This document shows, one piece after another, positions 56,357 through 64,000 of a stretch of 64,000 bases of DNA; the first letter of the stretch is position 1; each line of letters starts with the position of its first letter. Position numbers and translations under genes: made by a program. Below the pieces are notes generated by a model. That model had not been told where the DNA came from. It made no database searches and saw only the letters and a list, made by a program, of their open reading frames with translations. Origin of the DNA: Ereboglobus sp. Lineage in GTDB: Bacteria > Verrucomicrobiota > Verrucomicrobiia > Opitutales > Opitutaceae. The stretch is from assembly GCA_029974595.1 (NCBI GenBank), contig JARKRC010000045.1:26001-90000 (forward strand), in the 5' to 3' direction.

Positions 56357-57457
56357 ATGCCCGAAACCTTCTACATCGTTCCTGAAAAACAACACAACGA
56401 CCTCGTCGCCGCAGCCTACATGCACCGCGGTTACCACGCCGACGAGTCCGCCGAAGCCGCGCGCTTCTGCGCCGAGGCCACGCGTCACGGCATCCGCACG
56501 CATAACGGCATCAAGGCCCTCCACCTTGACCACCTCTTCGGCTCCGGCTCGAAAGGCTGCGTGCCCGGCGCGCAAATCGAGGAAAAGCCCTCGCGCTTCG
56601 CCGCCACGAAAATCTGGAACGCCAATAAAAAACTCGGCCAAGCCACCGCCTACCGCGCGATGGATGCCGCCATCAAGCTCGCCGACCAATACGGCACCGG
56701 CACCGTCGTCGTTGACAACGCCTTTCACTACCTCTGGGGCGGCGGCTACGTGATGGACGCCGCGCGCCGCGGTTATTACGCCTACACAAACTGCACCGCC
56801 GCGCTCGCCGAGGTCGTTCCCTTTGGCGGCAAATATCCCACGCTGGGCACCAATCCGCACTCTTGGGGTTTTCCGACCACCGACGCCATCGGCTACCCGA
56901 TCGTGATCGACTGGGCCACTTCCGTCGTCGCCATGGGCCGCGTGCAACAACTCCTCCGCGAAGGCAAGCAACTGCCGCCGAACGCTGCCGTCGACGCCGA
57001 TGGCAACATCACCACCGATCCCGCCAAGGCCAAATCGCTCGTGCCCTTCGGCGCGCACAAAGGCTACGGTCTCTCGCTCATCAACGAACTCGTCGGCGGC
57101 ATGATCGGTGGCTCGCTCCCCACCATTCGCAACCGCTGGGATCAAGTGTCCGCCGGCGACAAAGGCACCTGCTGTTTCTACTTCCAAGTCATCCATCCCG
57201 ACGCGATTAACGGCGGCGCCTTCGCCAAAGGCCGCACGCAATCTCAAAACGTGAAAGCCGTCATCGAGGACATCCTCGGCCACGGTAATGAGAAATGCAT
57301 GCTCCCCGGCCAGATCGAAGCCGAGTTCGCGAAGAAAACCGCTGCCGCCGGCGGTCTCCTTTTCAGCAAAGCCGAGGTTGAGGCCTTCAACGAAGCCGCG
57401 ACCGAAGCGAAGCAACCCCTCTGGGACCTTGCCTCCTTCAAGACGGTGGCGATCTGA
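56357..57457 (+). CDS. Ldh2/malate-lactate-ureidoglycolate dehydrogenase family oxidoreductase
   Basis: A 366-residue NAD(P)-dependent enzyme of the Ldh_2 superfamily, unrelated to classical LDH. Recognisable are FCAEATRHGIRTHNGIKALHLDHLF, YGTGTVVVDNAFHYLWGGGYVMDAARRGYYAYTNCTA, LGTNPHSWGFPT, and the C-terminal FGAHKGYGLSLINELVGGMI. Substrates in the family range over 2-oxoacids such as malate, 2,3-diketogulonate and ureidoglycolate. Pairing with the upstream D-2-hydroxyacid dehydrogenase suggests a sugar-acid or hydroxyacid pathway. Confidence 0.85.
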   Translation: MPETFYIVPEKQHNDLVAAAYMHRGYHADESAEAARFCAEATRHGIRTHNGIKALHLDHLFGSGSKGCVPGAQIEEKPSRFAATKIWNANKKLGQATAYRAMDAAIKLADQYGTGTVVVDNAFHYLWGGGYVMDAARRGYYAYTNCTAALAEVVPFGGKYPTLGTNPHSWGFPTTDAIGYPIVIDWATSVVAMGRVQQLLREGKQLPPNAAVDADGNITTDPAKAKSLVPFGAHKGYGLSLINELVGGMIGGSLPTIRNRWDQVSAGDKGTCCFYFQVIHPDAINGGAFAKGRTQSQNVKAVIEDILGHGNEKCMLPGQIEAEFAKKTAAAGGLLFSKAEVEAFNEAATEAKQPLWDLASFKTVAI

Positions 57458-57488
57458 AACGCGAAAACGCGCGACGCTTCATCACACA

Positions 57489-57522
57489 GAAAAGCGACGG
57501 ATAAAAATCCGCCGCTTTTTTA
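57489..57522 (+). terminator. Intrinsic terminator of the dehydrogenase pair
   Basis: AAAAGCGACGGAT and ATCCGCCGCTTTTTT pair (one mismatch) around an AAAA loop, 32 bases after the stop, with a T run at the end. Confidence 0.75.
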
Positions 57523-57660
57523 TTCAATTCAAAGCAGACGCTAGGATCAGGGCGTTACAGAATCCGAACCATTTTTGCCTTTTCCTCTTCCGTCAGGTTC
57601 GAAACGAGAACAACGACAAACCCCTGCTGGTTCTTGCGTTTGAGACGGGAATCCCCCTCA

Positions 57661-58257
57661 TTATCTTTCGCCCATGCCACTTGATCCGCCCACTGTGGCT
57701 GCATAGTTCGCCGAGAGATAATCCCTCAATTTTCCGGCGATTCGCTCCAGCATGTAATTGTCAGCCCCGCCCATCGACCAAGCGCCGCTCATCGCCTTCG
57801 CATCGGCATAAAACTCGGGCGTGGCGATTATCTTGCCCGTTTCTTTGTCTGTAAGGGTTGCTCGCATTACGACAGCCGAGCTGCCGGCCATGGCTCCGAC
57901 CCAAAACCGGGCCGCGCCGCCGATAAACTTTATTTCAGTCACAACGGGTTCGATCATCAGCGTGCGTTTGTCGCCTGCCTTGGTCGCGCCCACTTGATTC
58001 CAGCTAATGAAAACCGGACTGGTGCCGGCGGTGAGATATTCCTGTATTTTAGCGAGGGCTTTTTTGTTTGTGTCGTTGTCTGCGTAAGCCGGAGCCAGCG
58101 TGATCGGCTTCATTTCAAACGTGGTGAAATTTGACAGTGGCTCGCTTGGCGGCGGGTTGGTCGTCACGGATGTTTTGATTTGGGTCGCGCATCCGGTGAG
58201 AAACAGGATCGCGGTCAAGGTACATGCAGACAGGAGGGTTTTGTTTGGTATATTCAT
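57661..58257 (-). CDS. DUF4410 lipoprotein
   Basis: A 198-residue protein with a lipoprotein signal ending ILFLTGC. The body contains TLMIEPVVTEIKFIGGAARFWVGAMAGSSAVVMRATLTDKETGKIIATPEFYADA, the pattern I recognise from DUF4410 outer-membrane lipoproteins with a conserved glycine-rich AMAGSSAV segment. Function unknown. It is transcribed alone and is divergent from the FAD oxidoreductase gene. Confidence 0.75.
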   Translation of the reverse strand: MNIPNKTLLSACTLTAILFLTGCATQIKTSVTTNPPPSEPLSNFTTFEMKPITLAPAYADNDTNKKALAKIQEYLTAGTSPVFISWNQVGATKAGDKRTLMIEPVVTEIKFIGGAARFWVGAMAGSSAVVMRATLTDKETGKIIATPEFYADAKAMSGAWSMGGADNYMLERIAGKLRDYLSANYAATVGGSSGMGER

Positions 58258-58374
58258 GCAATATAGGAGGTTTCAAAATGAAGATCTTTGAGTGATAGAA
58301 AATGTCAACATGCAAGTATTCGTAGAGGCGGCCACTTAATCGCGCTTGACCCTATTTTTTCTGGCAGTTCCTTC

Positions 58375-59928
58375 ATGCGGCGCAGGCAGGAGCGCCTGTA
58401 CTGTTTTTTTCATCCATTGAACACCACTGCACATTACGACGTTGCCATCATCGGCGCGGGTATGTCTGGCATCGCCGCCGGCATCCGCCTCGCGCATTTC
58501 GGCAAACGCGTGTGCATCTTCGAACGCCACAACGCCCCCGGCGGGCTCAACGGTTTTTATTCCATCGCGGGGCGCAAATACGATGTCGGGCTGCACGCCG
58601 TGACAAACTACGTGCGCCCCGGCGTCAAGGGCACGCCGCTCACCAAACTCCTCCGCCAGCTTCGCATCGACCGCGATGAATTCGCGCTCTGCGAGCAAAA
58701 ACAATCGCGCATCGCCTTCGGCCCGCGCAACGCCCCCGGCTCGATCTCGCTCCGCTTCACGAACGATTTCTCCGCTTTCGAATCCGAAGTCGCGCAAAAC
58801 TTCCCCGCTCAAATCGACGGATTTCGCGCGCTCGTCGCCGCCATCCGCGGGCACGACGAAGTTGCGCTCGATGCGAAACCGGTTTCCGCCCGCGAAATCG
58901 TGCGCCGCCACATCGCCGATCCGCTCCTTGAGGACATGCTCTTTTGCCCGGTCATGTATTACGGCAGCGCGCAGGAGCACGACATGGAGTGGAGCCAGTT
59001 CGCGATCATGTTCAAGGCGCTCTTCTTTGAAGGCTTTGCGCGTCCCTTCGACGGCGTGCGGGTGATCATTCGCGTGCTTCTCGAAAAATACCGCGCCGCC
59101 GGAGGCGAGCGCCGCATGAAATGTGGCGTGCAAAAAATCATCGCCCGCAGGAACCGGGCCGCTGCGCTCCTCCTCGACAACGGCGAGGAAATCACCGCCA
59201 CGCACATCCTCAGCAGCATCGGCGCGCCGGAAACAGCTGCGCTCTTTGAATGCGGAATTGGGAATGCGGAATGCGGAATGGAAAACCGACAAGCCGCCGC
59301 CGCGCCGCTTGCGTCCGATGATTCCGCATTCGCCGCGCCGCCGGGCCGGCTCAGCTACGTCGAAACCATCACCGTCCTCAACCGCCAGCCCGCCGATATC
59401 GGCTGGGGCGACGACACGATCATTTTTTTCAATGATTCGCCGCGCTTCACTTATGCGCGTCCGGAAAATGAACAGGTGGATGTCCGCAGCGGCGTGATTT
59501 GTTTCCCGAACAACTTTTCCTACCCCGGCAACCGGCAGCTTCCCGAAGGCCTCTTCCGCTGCACCTGCCTCGCGAATTACGACCTCTGGAAAAACGCCGC
59601 CGCAAATCCCGGTGAATACCGCGCCGCAAAACAACGCTGGTTCGACGATATCGCCGCCAGCGCAAAACGGTTTCTGCCGCCGCTCGCTCCGCCTGATGCG
59701 CTCGAACGCGCCACCGTGGCGACAGATATGTTCACGCCGCTTACGATCACGAAATTCACGGGCCGCGCCGCCGGTGCGATTTACGGTTCCCCGGTGAAGA
59801 ATCGCCAGGGCCGCACCGCGCTTGAAAACGTCTATCTGTGCGGCGCCGACCAAGGATTTCTCGGCATCATCGGCGCCATGCTCAGCGGCATCTCGATGGC
59901 GAACTACCACATTTTGCAGAAAGGTTGA
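58375..59928 (+). CDS. Phytoene-desaturase-like FAD oxidoreductase
   Basis: NAD(P)/FAD-dependent oxidoreductase of about 517 residues. The N-terminal FAD motif is DVAIIGAGMSGIAAGIRLAHFGKRVCIFERHNAPGGLNGFY, and the C-terminal flavin motif is ENVYLCGADQGFLGIIGAMLSGISMAN, as in CrtI/CrtO and retinol-saturase-like enzymes. A TTG at 58417 would start right before the flavin motif, and the ATG at 58375 adds 14 residues. No carotenoid genes are nearby. An 84-base repeat (59248-59331) is translated in frame as an extra loop. Confidence 0.8.
   Translation: MRRRQERLYCFFHPLNTTAHYDVAIIGAGMSGIAAGIRLAHFGKRVCIFERHNAPGGLNGFYSIAGRKYDVGLHAVTNYVRPGVKGTPLTKLLRQLRIDRDEFALCEQKQSRIAFGPRNAPGSISLRFTNDFSAFESEVAQNFPAQIDGFRALVAAIRGHDEVALDAKPVSAREIVRRHIADPLLEDMLFCPVMYYGSAQEHDMEWSQFAIMFKALFFEGFARPFDGVRVIIRVLLEKYRAAGGERRMKCGVQKIIARRNRAAALLLDNGEEITATHILSSIGAPETAALFECGIGNAECGMENRQAAAAPLASDDSAFAAPPGRLSYVETITVLNRQPADIGWGDDTIIFFNDSPRFTYARPENEQVDVRSGVICFPNNFSYPGNRQLPEGLFRCTCLANYDLWKNAAANPGEYRAAKQRWFDDIAASAKRFLPPLAPPDALERATVATDMFTPLTITKFTGRAAGAIYGSPVKNRQGRTALENVYLCGADQGFLGIIGAMLSGISMANYHILQKG
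59248..59331. repeat. GAATGCGGAAT repeat with inverted end inside the FAD oxidoreductase gene
   Basis: Tandem GAATGCGGAAT/TGGGAATGCGG units (59248-59281) are followed after about 40 bases by the inverse ATTCCGCATTC (59321-59331). The whole spans 84 bases, exactly 28 codons, encoding ECGIGNAECGMENRQ... within the protein. It belongs to the same repeat family as 19633-19665 and 28041-28072. Confidence 0.7.
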
Positions 59929-59972
59929 TCCGGCCGTGCCGCTCAATCCACCTGCCGCGGTGTTCCCCGACT

Positions 59973-60893
59973 TCAAATCATCCAGTCCTGAAACTCTTCC
60001 AGGATCGCTTCCTTGGTCTTGCGCGGGCGGATGACCGACGCCGCATCGCCTTGATAATATGCGATGCTGTTTGGGGGCATCGATTGCATGATCCACACAT
60101 TCGACCCCACGATTGAGTTTTCGCCGATGACCGTGTCGCCGCCGAGAATCGTGGCGCCGGGATAAACAATCACATTGTCGTGCAACTCCGGGTGGCGTTT
60201 CACGCCTTTCACCGGATTGCCCTTGTCGTCCATCACGAACGACTTCGCGCCGAGCGTCACGCCCTGATAAATCTTCACGTGATTTCCGATGCGCGCCGTC
60301 TCGCCGATGACCACGCCCGTGCAGTGGTCGATGAAGAAATGCGTGCCAATGGTCGCGCCCGGATGGATGTCCGTGCCTGTGCGTTCGTGCGCAAACTCGG
60401 TCAACATGCGCGGGACGAGGGGCACATTCAGCAAATAAAGCTCATGCGCGATGCGTTGCAGCGAAATCACCAGCACGCACGGATAAGCCAGGATGATTTC
60501 CTCCAGGCTGCGCGCCGCGGGGTCGCCTTCGTATGCCGCGGTCACGTCGGTCTGGATCACGCGGCGCAAATCCGGCAGGCGGCCGAGCAGCGCCTCTGTT
60601 TTTTCCTTCGCAATCTTTGCCGCGTCGGCGACGCCTGCGAAAACGAGGCTCTTTTCAATATCCTTCGAAAGTCGTTTCTCGATGCGCGGCAACAGACGTT
60701 CGACGAATGCGGGCACGCTCTTTTTTTCAAGCGCTTCCTCGCCGAAAAAGCCGGGGAATAAAATATACATGAAATCGCGCGCGAGCTGGTTGATGGATTC
60801 CTCCGCGGGCAGGTTGCTGCCGTCGAGATGATTGATGCCGCCGTCGTTCTGATAGGATGCGAGCAGGGCGCGCTTGATGTTTTCGTGATTCAT
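59973..60893 (-). CDS. cysE: Serine O-acetyltransferase (EpsC type)
   Basis: Acetylates serine with acetyl-CoA for cysteine synthesis, cytoplasmic. The 306-residue product has an N-terminal helical domain and a left-handed beta-helix with hexapeptide repeats: ERTGTDIHPGATIGTHFFIDHCTGVVIGETARIGNHVKIYQGVTLGAKS, with the conserved Asp-His pair, then NVIVYPGATILGGDTVIGENSIVGSNVWIM. The longer N-terminus and the C-terminal tail fit the EpsC-like group. Its tail is convergent with the FAD oxidoreductase gene. Confidence 0.92.
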   Translation of the reverse strand: MNHENIKRALLASYQNDGGINHLDGSNLPAEESINQLARDFMYILFPGFFGEEALEKKSVPAFVERLLPRIEKRLSKDIEKSLVFAGVADAAKIAKEKTEALLGRLPDLRRVIQTDVTAAYEGDPAARSLEEIILAYPCVLVISLQRIAHELYLLNVPLVPRMLTEFAHERTGTDIHPGATIGTHFFIDHCTGVVIGETARIGNHVKIYQGVTLGAKSFVMDDKGNPVKGVKRHPELHDNVIVYPGATILGGDTVIGENSIVGSNVWIMQSMPPNSIAYYQGDAASVIRPRKTKEAILEEFQDWMI

Positions 60894-60914
60894 GTTGTTC
60901 GGGACAAGACTGCC

Positions 60915-61676
60915 TCAATAAAACACTTTTTCCAGAAAAAGTCCCTGCGGCGGCGCAGTCTGGACGGAAATTGTGCGCTTTCCGGTTTCCAGCAGCTCGC
61001 GCAATCCGTCGGGGGCGAGCTTCCCCTCGCCGACGGTCACGAGCGCGCCCACGAGGCTGCGCACCATTTTATACATGAACCCGTCCGCCTCGGCGGCGAT
61101 GCGCACGCGCGCGCCTCTGCGCGTGATTTCGAGCCGTCGCAAATCGCGCACGGTGTCCTCCCTCGGCGGGCCGTTCAGCGCCGAGAACGCGCGGAAATCA
61201 TGCTTGCCGCGAAGAATCGCCGCGCCCTTTTTCATCGCTTCAATATCGAGCGGCTGCACGCGTTCGATCACCCATGCGTAAGGCCGCGTGAACGGGTCGG
61301 CGTCGCCGAGATGAAGATAATAAAGGTAAAGTTTTCCCTTTGCCGAAAACCGCGAATGGAAATCCGCAGTCACCGCGCGCACGGACTTGATCTGGATTTG
61401 CCACGGCAGCCCGCCGCGCAAGGCCGCGCGCAATTTTTCCGGCCCGTGTTTCCACGCCGCGTCGAAATGAAAAACCTGCCCGCGCGCATGCACGCCGGCA
61501 TCGGTCCGCCCGCTTGCGTGGATGCGGATGAGCCGGCCGAAAATCTCCTTCAGCCGGGCCTCGATCACATCCTGGATCGCGCGTCCGCCGCGTTGCGACT
61601 GCCAGCCGTCGAAAGGCGCGCCGTCATAGGCGCAGAGGCATTTCCAGCGGGTGATATTAGGAGTTTCAGGATTCAC
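60915..61676 (-). CDS. truA: tRNA pseudouridine(38-40) synthase
   Basis: Converts U38-U40 of tRNA anticodon arms to pseudouridine. The 253-residue product has CLCAYDGAPFDGWQSQ at the start, catalytic Asp in HASGRTDAGVHARGQV, and FMYKMVRSLVGALVTVGEGKL near the end. The GTG at 61676 is chosen. The open frame extends ten codons further to a TTG, but those codons (SHAFFKR...) fall in the adjoining repeat element. It lies 21 bases upstream of cysE on the same strand and is probably co-transcribed with it. Confidence 0.92.
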   Translation of the reverse strand: MNPETPNITRWKCLCAYDGAPFDGWQSQRGGRAIQDVIEARLKEIFGRLIRIHASGRTDAGVHARGQVFHFDAAWKHGPEKLRAALRGGLPWQIQIKSVRAVTADFHSRFSAKGKLYLYYLHLGDADPFTRPYAWVIERVQPLDIEAMKKGAAILRGKHDFRAFSALNGPPREDTVRDLRRLEITRRGARVRIAAEADGFMYKMVRSLVGALVTVGEGKLAPDGLRELLETGKRTISVQTAPPQGLFLEKVFY

Positions 61677-61692
61677 GATGCACCTCTTGAAG

Positions 61693-61832
61693 AACGCGTG
61701 CGACAAGGAGGGGCGGCGTCCCGCCGCCTGACGAGGCGAAGCCTCGCCAAAATTGATTCATAGATTCCCTCAAACCATGCACGACTGCGTCGTGTCCGGC
61801 GGCGGGGACGCCGCCGCTCCTTGTCGCACGCG
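61693..61832. repeat. Inverted pair of the ACGCGTGCGACAAGGAG repeat element, locus 3
   Basis: The left copy 61693-61748 (AACGCGTGCGACAAGGAG...GACGAGGCGAAGCCTCGCC) and right copy about 61782-61832 (CGTGTCCGGCGGCGGGGACGCC...CTTGTCGCACGCG) face each other between ruvX and truA. Each copy contains its own GC-rich hairpins. Same family as 22638-22799 and 44241-44297. Confidence 0.75.
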
Positions 61833-61838
61833 GCGCTT

Positions 61839-62294
61839 TCACATGTCGTCCTCCGCTTGGAAGCCTTCGGGTGGCGAGAGCTTCAAGTTCTGCTCCAAGA
61901 AATCCTGCAAGATAATCGTCGCCGCGCGCGAATCGATCAGGCCGCTTGCGCGCACGTCGCGCCGTTTCGCCTTGGGAATCGACGACTCGGCTTCGTACGA
62001 AGTGAGGCGTTCGTCCACCAAATGGATCGGCAGTCCAAGCTCGCTTTCCAGCCTGCGCGCGAACTTTTCGACTTCCTTTGCCTTGAACCCCTCGGAGTCG
62101 TCCATGTTGAGCGGCCAGCCGAGGACGATGTCGGTGATGCGCCGTTGCCGCGCGAGGGCTGCCAGCGCGCTCCAGCGTTTTTCGGCGTCGGCATCCGTGA
62201 GCGCGGGCAGGGGCGTGGCCACGCCGATCTCGTCGCCGTAGCTCAAGCCGATCCGTCTCTCACCGTAGTCTATGCCGAGGCATTTCACAGCCAC
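61839..62294 (-). CDS. ruvX: Putative pre-16S rRNA nuclease (YqgF/RuvX)
   Basis: RNase H-fold nuclease of 151 residues implicated in 16S rRNA 5'-end maturation. Visible are CLGIDYGERRIGLSYGDEIGVATPLPAL with the first catalytic Asp, DIVLGWPLNMDDSEG, IHLVDERLTSYEAES with Glu, and the final Asp in GLIDSRAATIILQDFLEQ. The gene overlaps the end of the upstream mannose-1-phosphate guanylyltransferase gene by ten bases. Confidence 0.93.
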   Translation of the reverse strand: MAVKCLGIDYGERRIGLSYGDEIGVATPLPALTDADAEKRWSALAALARQRRITDIVLGWPLNMDDSEGFKAKEVEKFARRLESELGLPIHLVDERLTSYEAESSIPKAKRRDVRASGLIDSRAATIILQDFLEQNLKLSPPEGFQAEDDM

Positions 62295-63373
62295 CTTTTG
62301 CCATTTTTCAGCGAGCCGATGCGAGCCAGCAATTTTTTGATGTCCTGGGCCCTGGCCTTCGGCGCGACGAGGGTCGCGTCTTTTGTATGAATGACGATCA
62401 GATCGTCCAGGCCAAGCACGGCGGTCAAATGTCCGCCTTCGGAAAACACGATGTTGCCGCGACCCTCCTCGACAAGCGCGTCGCCGCGCAGCGCGTTCCC
62501 ACCGTCATCCGCCGCGCAATGCCCCTGCACCGCAGACCACGAGCCGACGTCATCCCACGCGAACGACGCGGGCAGCACGACGACGTTGGACGCTTTTTCG
62601 AGCAGGGCGTAATCGACGGAGAGTTTGTCGAGTTTCGCATACACCTTTTTCAATGCCGCGCCGATGGGCTTGCGTTTTGCGAGCGCCTTGCGCACCGGAT
62701 CGAAGGCGGCGGCATAGGCGGGCGCGTGCTTTTCAAACGCCGTTTGAACGACAGGCACGCTCCACACGAACATGCCGGCGTTCCATGCGTATTCGCCCGA
62801 TGCGACATAGTGGCGGGCGACTTCGAGCGTTGGCTTTTCCTTGAATTGTTTTACACGGGACACTTTCACGCCGTCGAATTCCCTCCATGCTTCGCCCATG
62901 TGAACATAACCGAAACCCGTTGCGGGCGCGGTGGCTTTTATGCCGATTGTCACAATGACCGGCTCCGCGGACGCCGCGGCAAACGCCGCGCGCAGGTCGC
63001 GCTGATACGCCTTTGCGTCGGGAATCACATGGTCGGCGGGCAGCACGGCAAAAACGCCCTGCGGATCGCGCGTGCCGATGAGCGCGGCGGCGAGCGCGAC
63101 GGCGGGCGCGGTGTCACGGCCAAACGGCTCGGCGATGATGTTTGATCGGGGCAGTTTCGGGCACACTTGGCGCACGGCTTTTTCCTGCGCGGCGCTGGTG
63201 ATGACAAAGATGTTTTTCGCGGGCACGACCGGGCGGATGCGGTCGAGCGTCTGAGCGAGCATCGGTTTTTTCCCGACGATGGGGAGCAGGTGTTTCGGGC
63301 GGCGCTCGCGGCTCTGGGGCCAGAAACGCTCGCCTTTGCCTCCCGCGATGATGACGGCAAAATATTGTGGCAT
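62285..63373 (-). CDS. manC: Mannose-1-phosphate guanylyltransferase
   Basis: Makes GDP-mannose from mannose-1-phosphate and GTP in the cytoplasm. The 362-residue product has the nucleotidyltransferase start FAVIIAGGKGERFWPQSRERRPKHLLPIVGKKPML, VLPADHVIPDAKAY and FVWSVPVV, and ASFAWDDVGSWSAVQ typical of GMP-type enzymes. It lacks the C-terminal isomerase half of bifunctional ManC. GDP-mannose could feed the GT2 enzymes of the glycan region. The ATG at 63373 gives the normal N-terminus. Confidence 0.9.
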   Translation of the reverse strand: MPQYFAVIIAGGKGERFWPQSRERRPKHLLPIVGKKPMLAQTLDRIRPVVPAKNIFVITSAAQEKAVRQVCPKLPRSNIIAEPFGRDTAPAVALAAALIGTRDPQGVFAVLPADHVIPDAKAYQRDLRAAFAAASAEPVIVTIGIKATAPATGFGYVHMGEAWREFDGVKVSRVKQFKEKPTLEVARHYVASGEYAWNAGMFVWSVPVVQTAFEKHAPAYAAAFDPVRKALAKRKPIGAALKKVYAKLDKLSVDYALLEKASNVVVLPASFAWDDVGSWSAVQGHCAADDGGNALRGDALVEEGRGNIVFSEGGHLTAVLGLDDLIVIHTKDATLVAPKARAQDIKKLLARIGSLKNGKRWL

Positions 63374-63483
63374 ACGCTCGCAACCGTGACCCGAACCGAC
63401 TGCGTTCGGCAATGCGTTTTTGCGCGGGCAGGGCGGCAACTTTAACCCTTCACGCCGCGAAAAACCTCTTTCATGATTTCCGC

Positions 63484-64000
63484 ATGACGATTCCCTTGGA
63501 CATCCTTCCCATGCGCACGGGCGGGGCGGCTGAAAACATGGCCGCGGATTTTCTCCTTCTCAAACGCTATCCGGAGCGCGGGCACGCGCGCTTCAGGCAC
63601 TACGGCTGGCAGCAGCCGGCGTTCACTTTTGGATACAGCCAGAAAATGGAATACGTGCGCTCGCAACTCCCGGCGGCGGAGGAGGGGCCGTTCGATCTCT
63701 GCCGGCGTCCGACGGGCGGCGGCGTTGTCGATCATCGCGACGACTGGACTTACGCGCTGGTGATTCCGCGCGAACACACGCTCACCGAAGTGCCCGCGCC
63801 GGAATCGTATCGCGTCGTGCATGCGTGCATCGCGGATGCGATGATCGCGCTCGGGGAACAGGTTGTTTTGAAAAAGGAGCCGGACGCGGAGGCGGACGGC
63901 GGCCCGACGGTGTGCTTCGAACGTTCCGAGCGGTTCGACGTGGTGCGCGCCGACACGGGCGCGAAGGTCGCCGGCGCGGCCCAGAAGCGGGCAAAAGAGG
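63484..64000 (+). CDS. Lipoate-protein ligase A family protein (3' end outside window)
   Basis: The frame is open from ATG 63484 to the window end (172 codons). The product shows the biotin/lipoyl ligase fold: GGAAENMAADFLLLKRYPERGHARFRHYGWQQPAFTFGYSQK, CRRPTGGGVVDHRDDWTYALVIPREH, and SERFDVVRADTGAKVAGAAQKRAKE with the conserved lysine of the AKVAGAAQ motif. It may transfer lipoate or octanoate to E2 or GcvH proteins (LplA or LipM/LipL-like), and the truncated end prevents a choice. It is divergent from manC. Confidence 0.85.
   Translation, partial: MTIPLDILPMRTGGAAENMAADFLLLKRYPERGHARFRHYGWQQPAFTFGYSQKMEYVRSQLPAAEEGPFDLCRRPTGGGVVDHRDDWTYALVIPREHTLTEVPAPESYRVVHACIADAMIALGEQVVLKKEPDAEADGGPTVCFERSERFDVVRADTGAKVAGAAQKRAKE

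Noticed and set aside
61677..61706. Ten-codon N-terminal extension of truA
   Set aside because: The codons up to the upstream TTG partly derive from the adjoining repeat element and precede the conserved TruA start. GTG 61676 is preferred.

Overview
This window looks like a chromosomal segment of a Verrucomicrobiota bacterium, most likely family Opitutaceae. The basis is high GC (roughly 60 % by eye outside one region), dense short operons with few clear Shine-Dalgarno sites, and recurrent lineage-type proteins: GH115 alpha-glucuronidase, a DUF6250 lipoprotein, an adenylate-kinase-like protein with a long C-terminal extension, an EF-P with a PGNLR loop and GxxExxY/four-helix-bundle proteins. 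Several families of short palindromic or low-complexity repeats are scattered through it. I saw no rRNA or tRNA gene, CRISPR array or transposase. The assignment rests on protein resemblance and was not checked by a search.

Layout. 1-6540: end of penicillin-binding protein 2, a ferredoxin, secreted GH115, a DUF1573-rhodanese-MauE operon and a DapF-like protein lacking both catalytic cysteines. 6643-13683: miaA, a DUF6250 lipoprotein, a lipid kinase, proC, an adenylate-kinase-like protein, a uracil permease and efp. 13908-22596: two small membrane proteins, then an L-Ara4N (arn) operon in the order arnT, arnB, arnC, inserted cassette, arnA formyltransferase, arnA dehydrogenase, arnD. 22597-28918: a repeat-rich convergent gap, purC, a hybrid histidine kinase, a NERD protein, a second cassette, sufE and tatD. 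28919-39536: a glycan region, visibly AT-richer in its first half, with two GT2 polyprenyl-phosphate sugar synthases, YfhO and GT39 membrane proteins, a methyltransferase, a DprE1/DprE2-like pair and a CDP-paratose-2-epimerase-like protein. 39765-46063: dGTPase, a sugar-phosphate transporter/SorC regulator/RpiB-like operon, a secreted unknown and a chorismatase. 46115-57457: gyrA, a third cassette, gyrB, an Rrf2 regulator, rplM-rpsI, an EamA exporter, an RRM protein and two dehydrogenases. 57661-64000: DUF4410 lipoprotein, a phytoene-desaturase-like oxidoreductase, serine acetyltransferase, truA, ruvX, a mannose-1-phosphate guanylyltransferase and a partial lipoate ligase.

Themes. Envelope glycobiology dominates. 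The arn operon should make undecaprenyl-phosphate-L-Ara4N and transfer it to lipid A. The 29-38 kb region appears to make other lipid-linked sugars, including a decaprenyl-phosphoryl-arabinose-like donor, for GT-C type transferases.

The most interesting structural signal is a set of three small single-gene cassettes (two four-helix-bundle proteins, one GxxExxY protein). Each is bounded by its own inverted repeat and sits, in the host-gene orientation, exactly between the stop codon of one housekeeping or biosynthetic gene and the start of the next. This is the architecture of the intervening sequences known from bacterial 23S rRNA genes, but here in mRNA operons. Other dispersed repeats have entered coding sequences in frame (arnA formyltransferase twice, the FAD oxidoreductase once).
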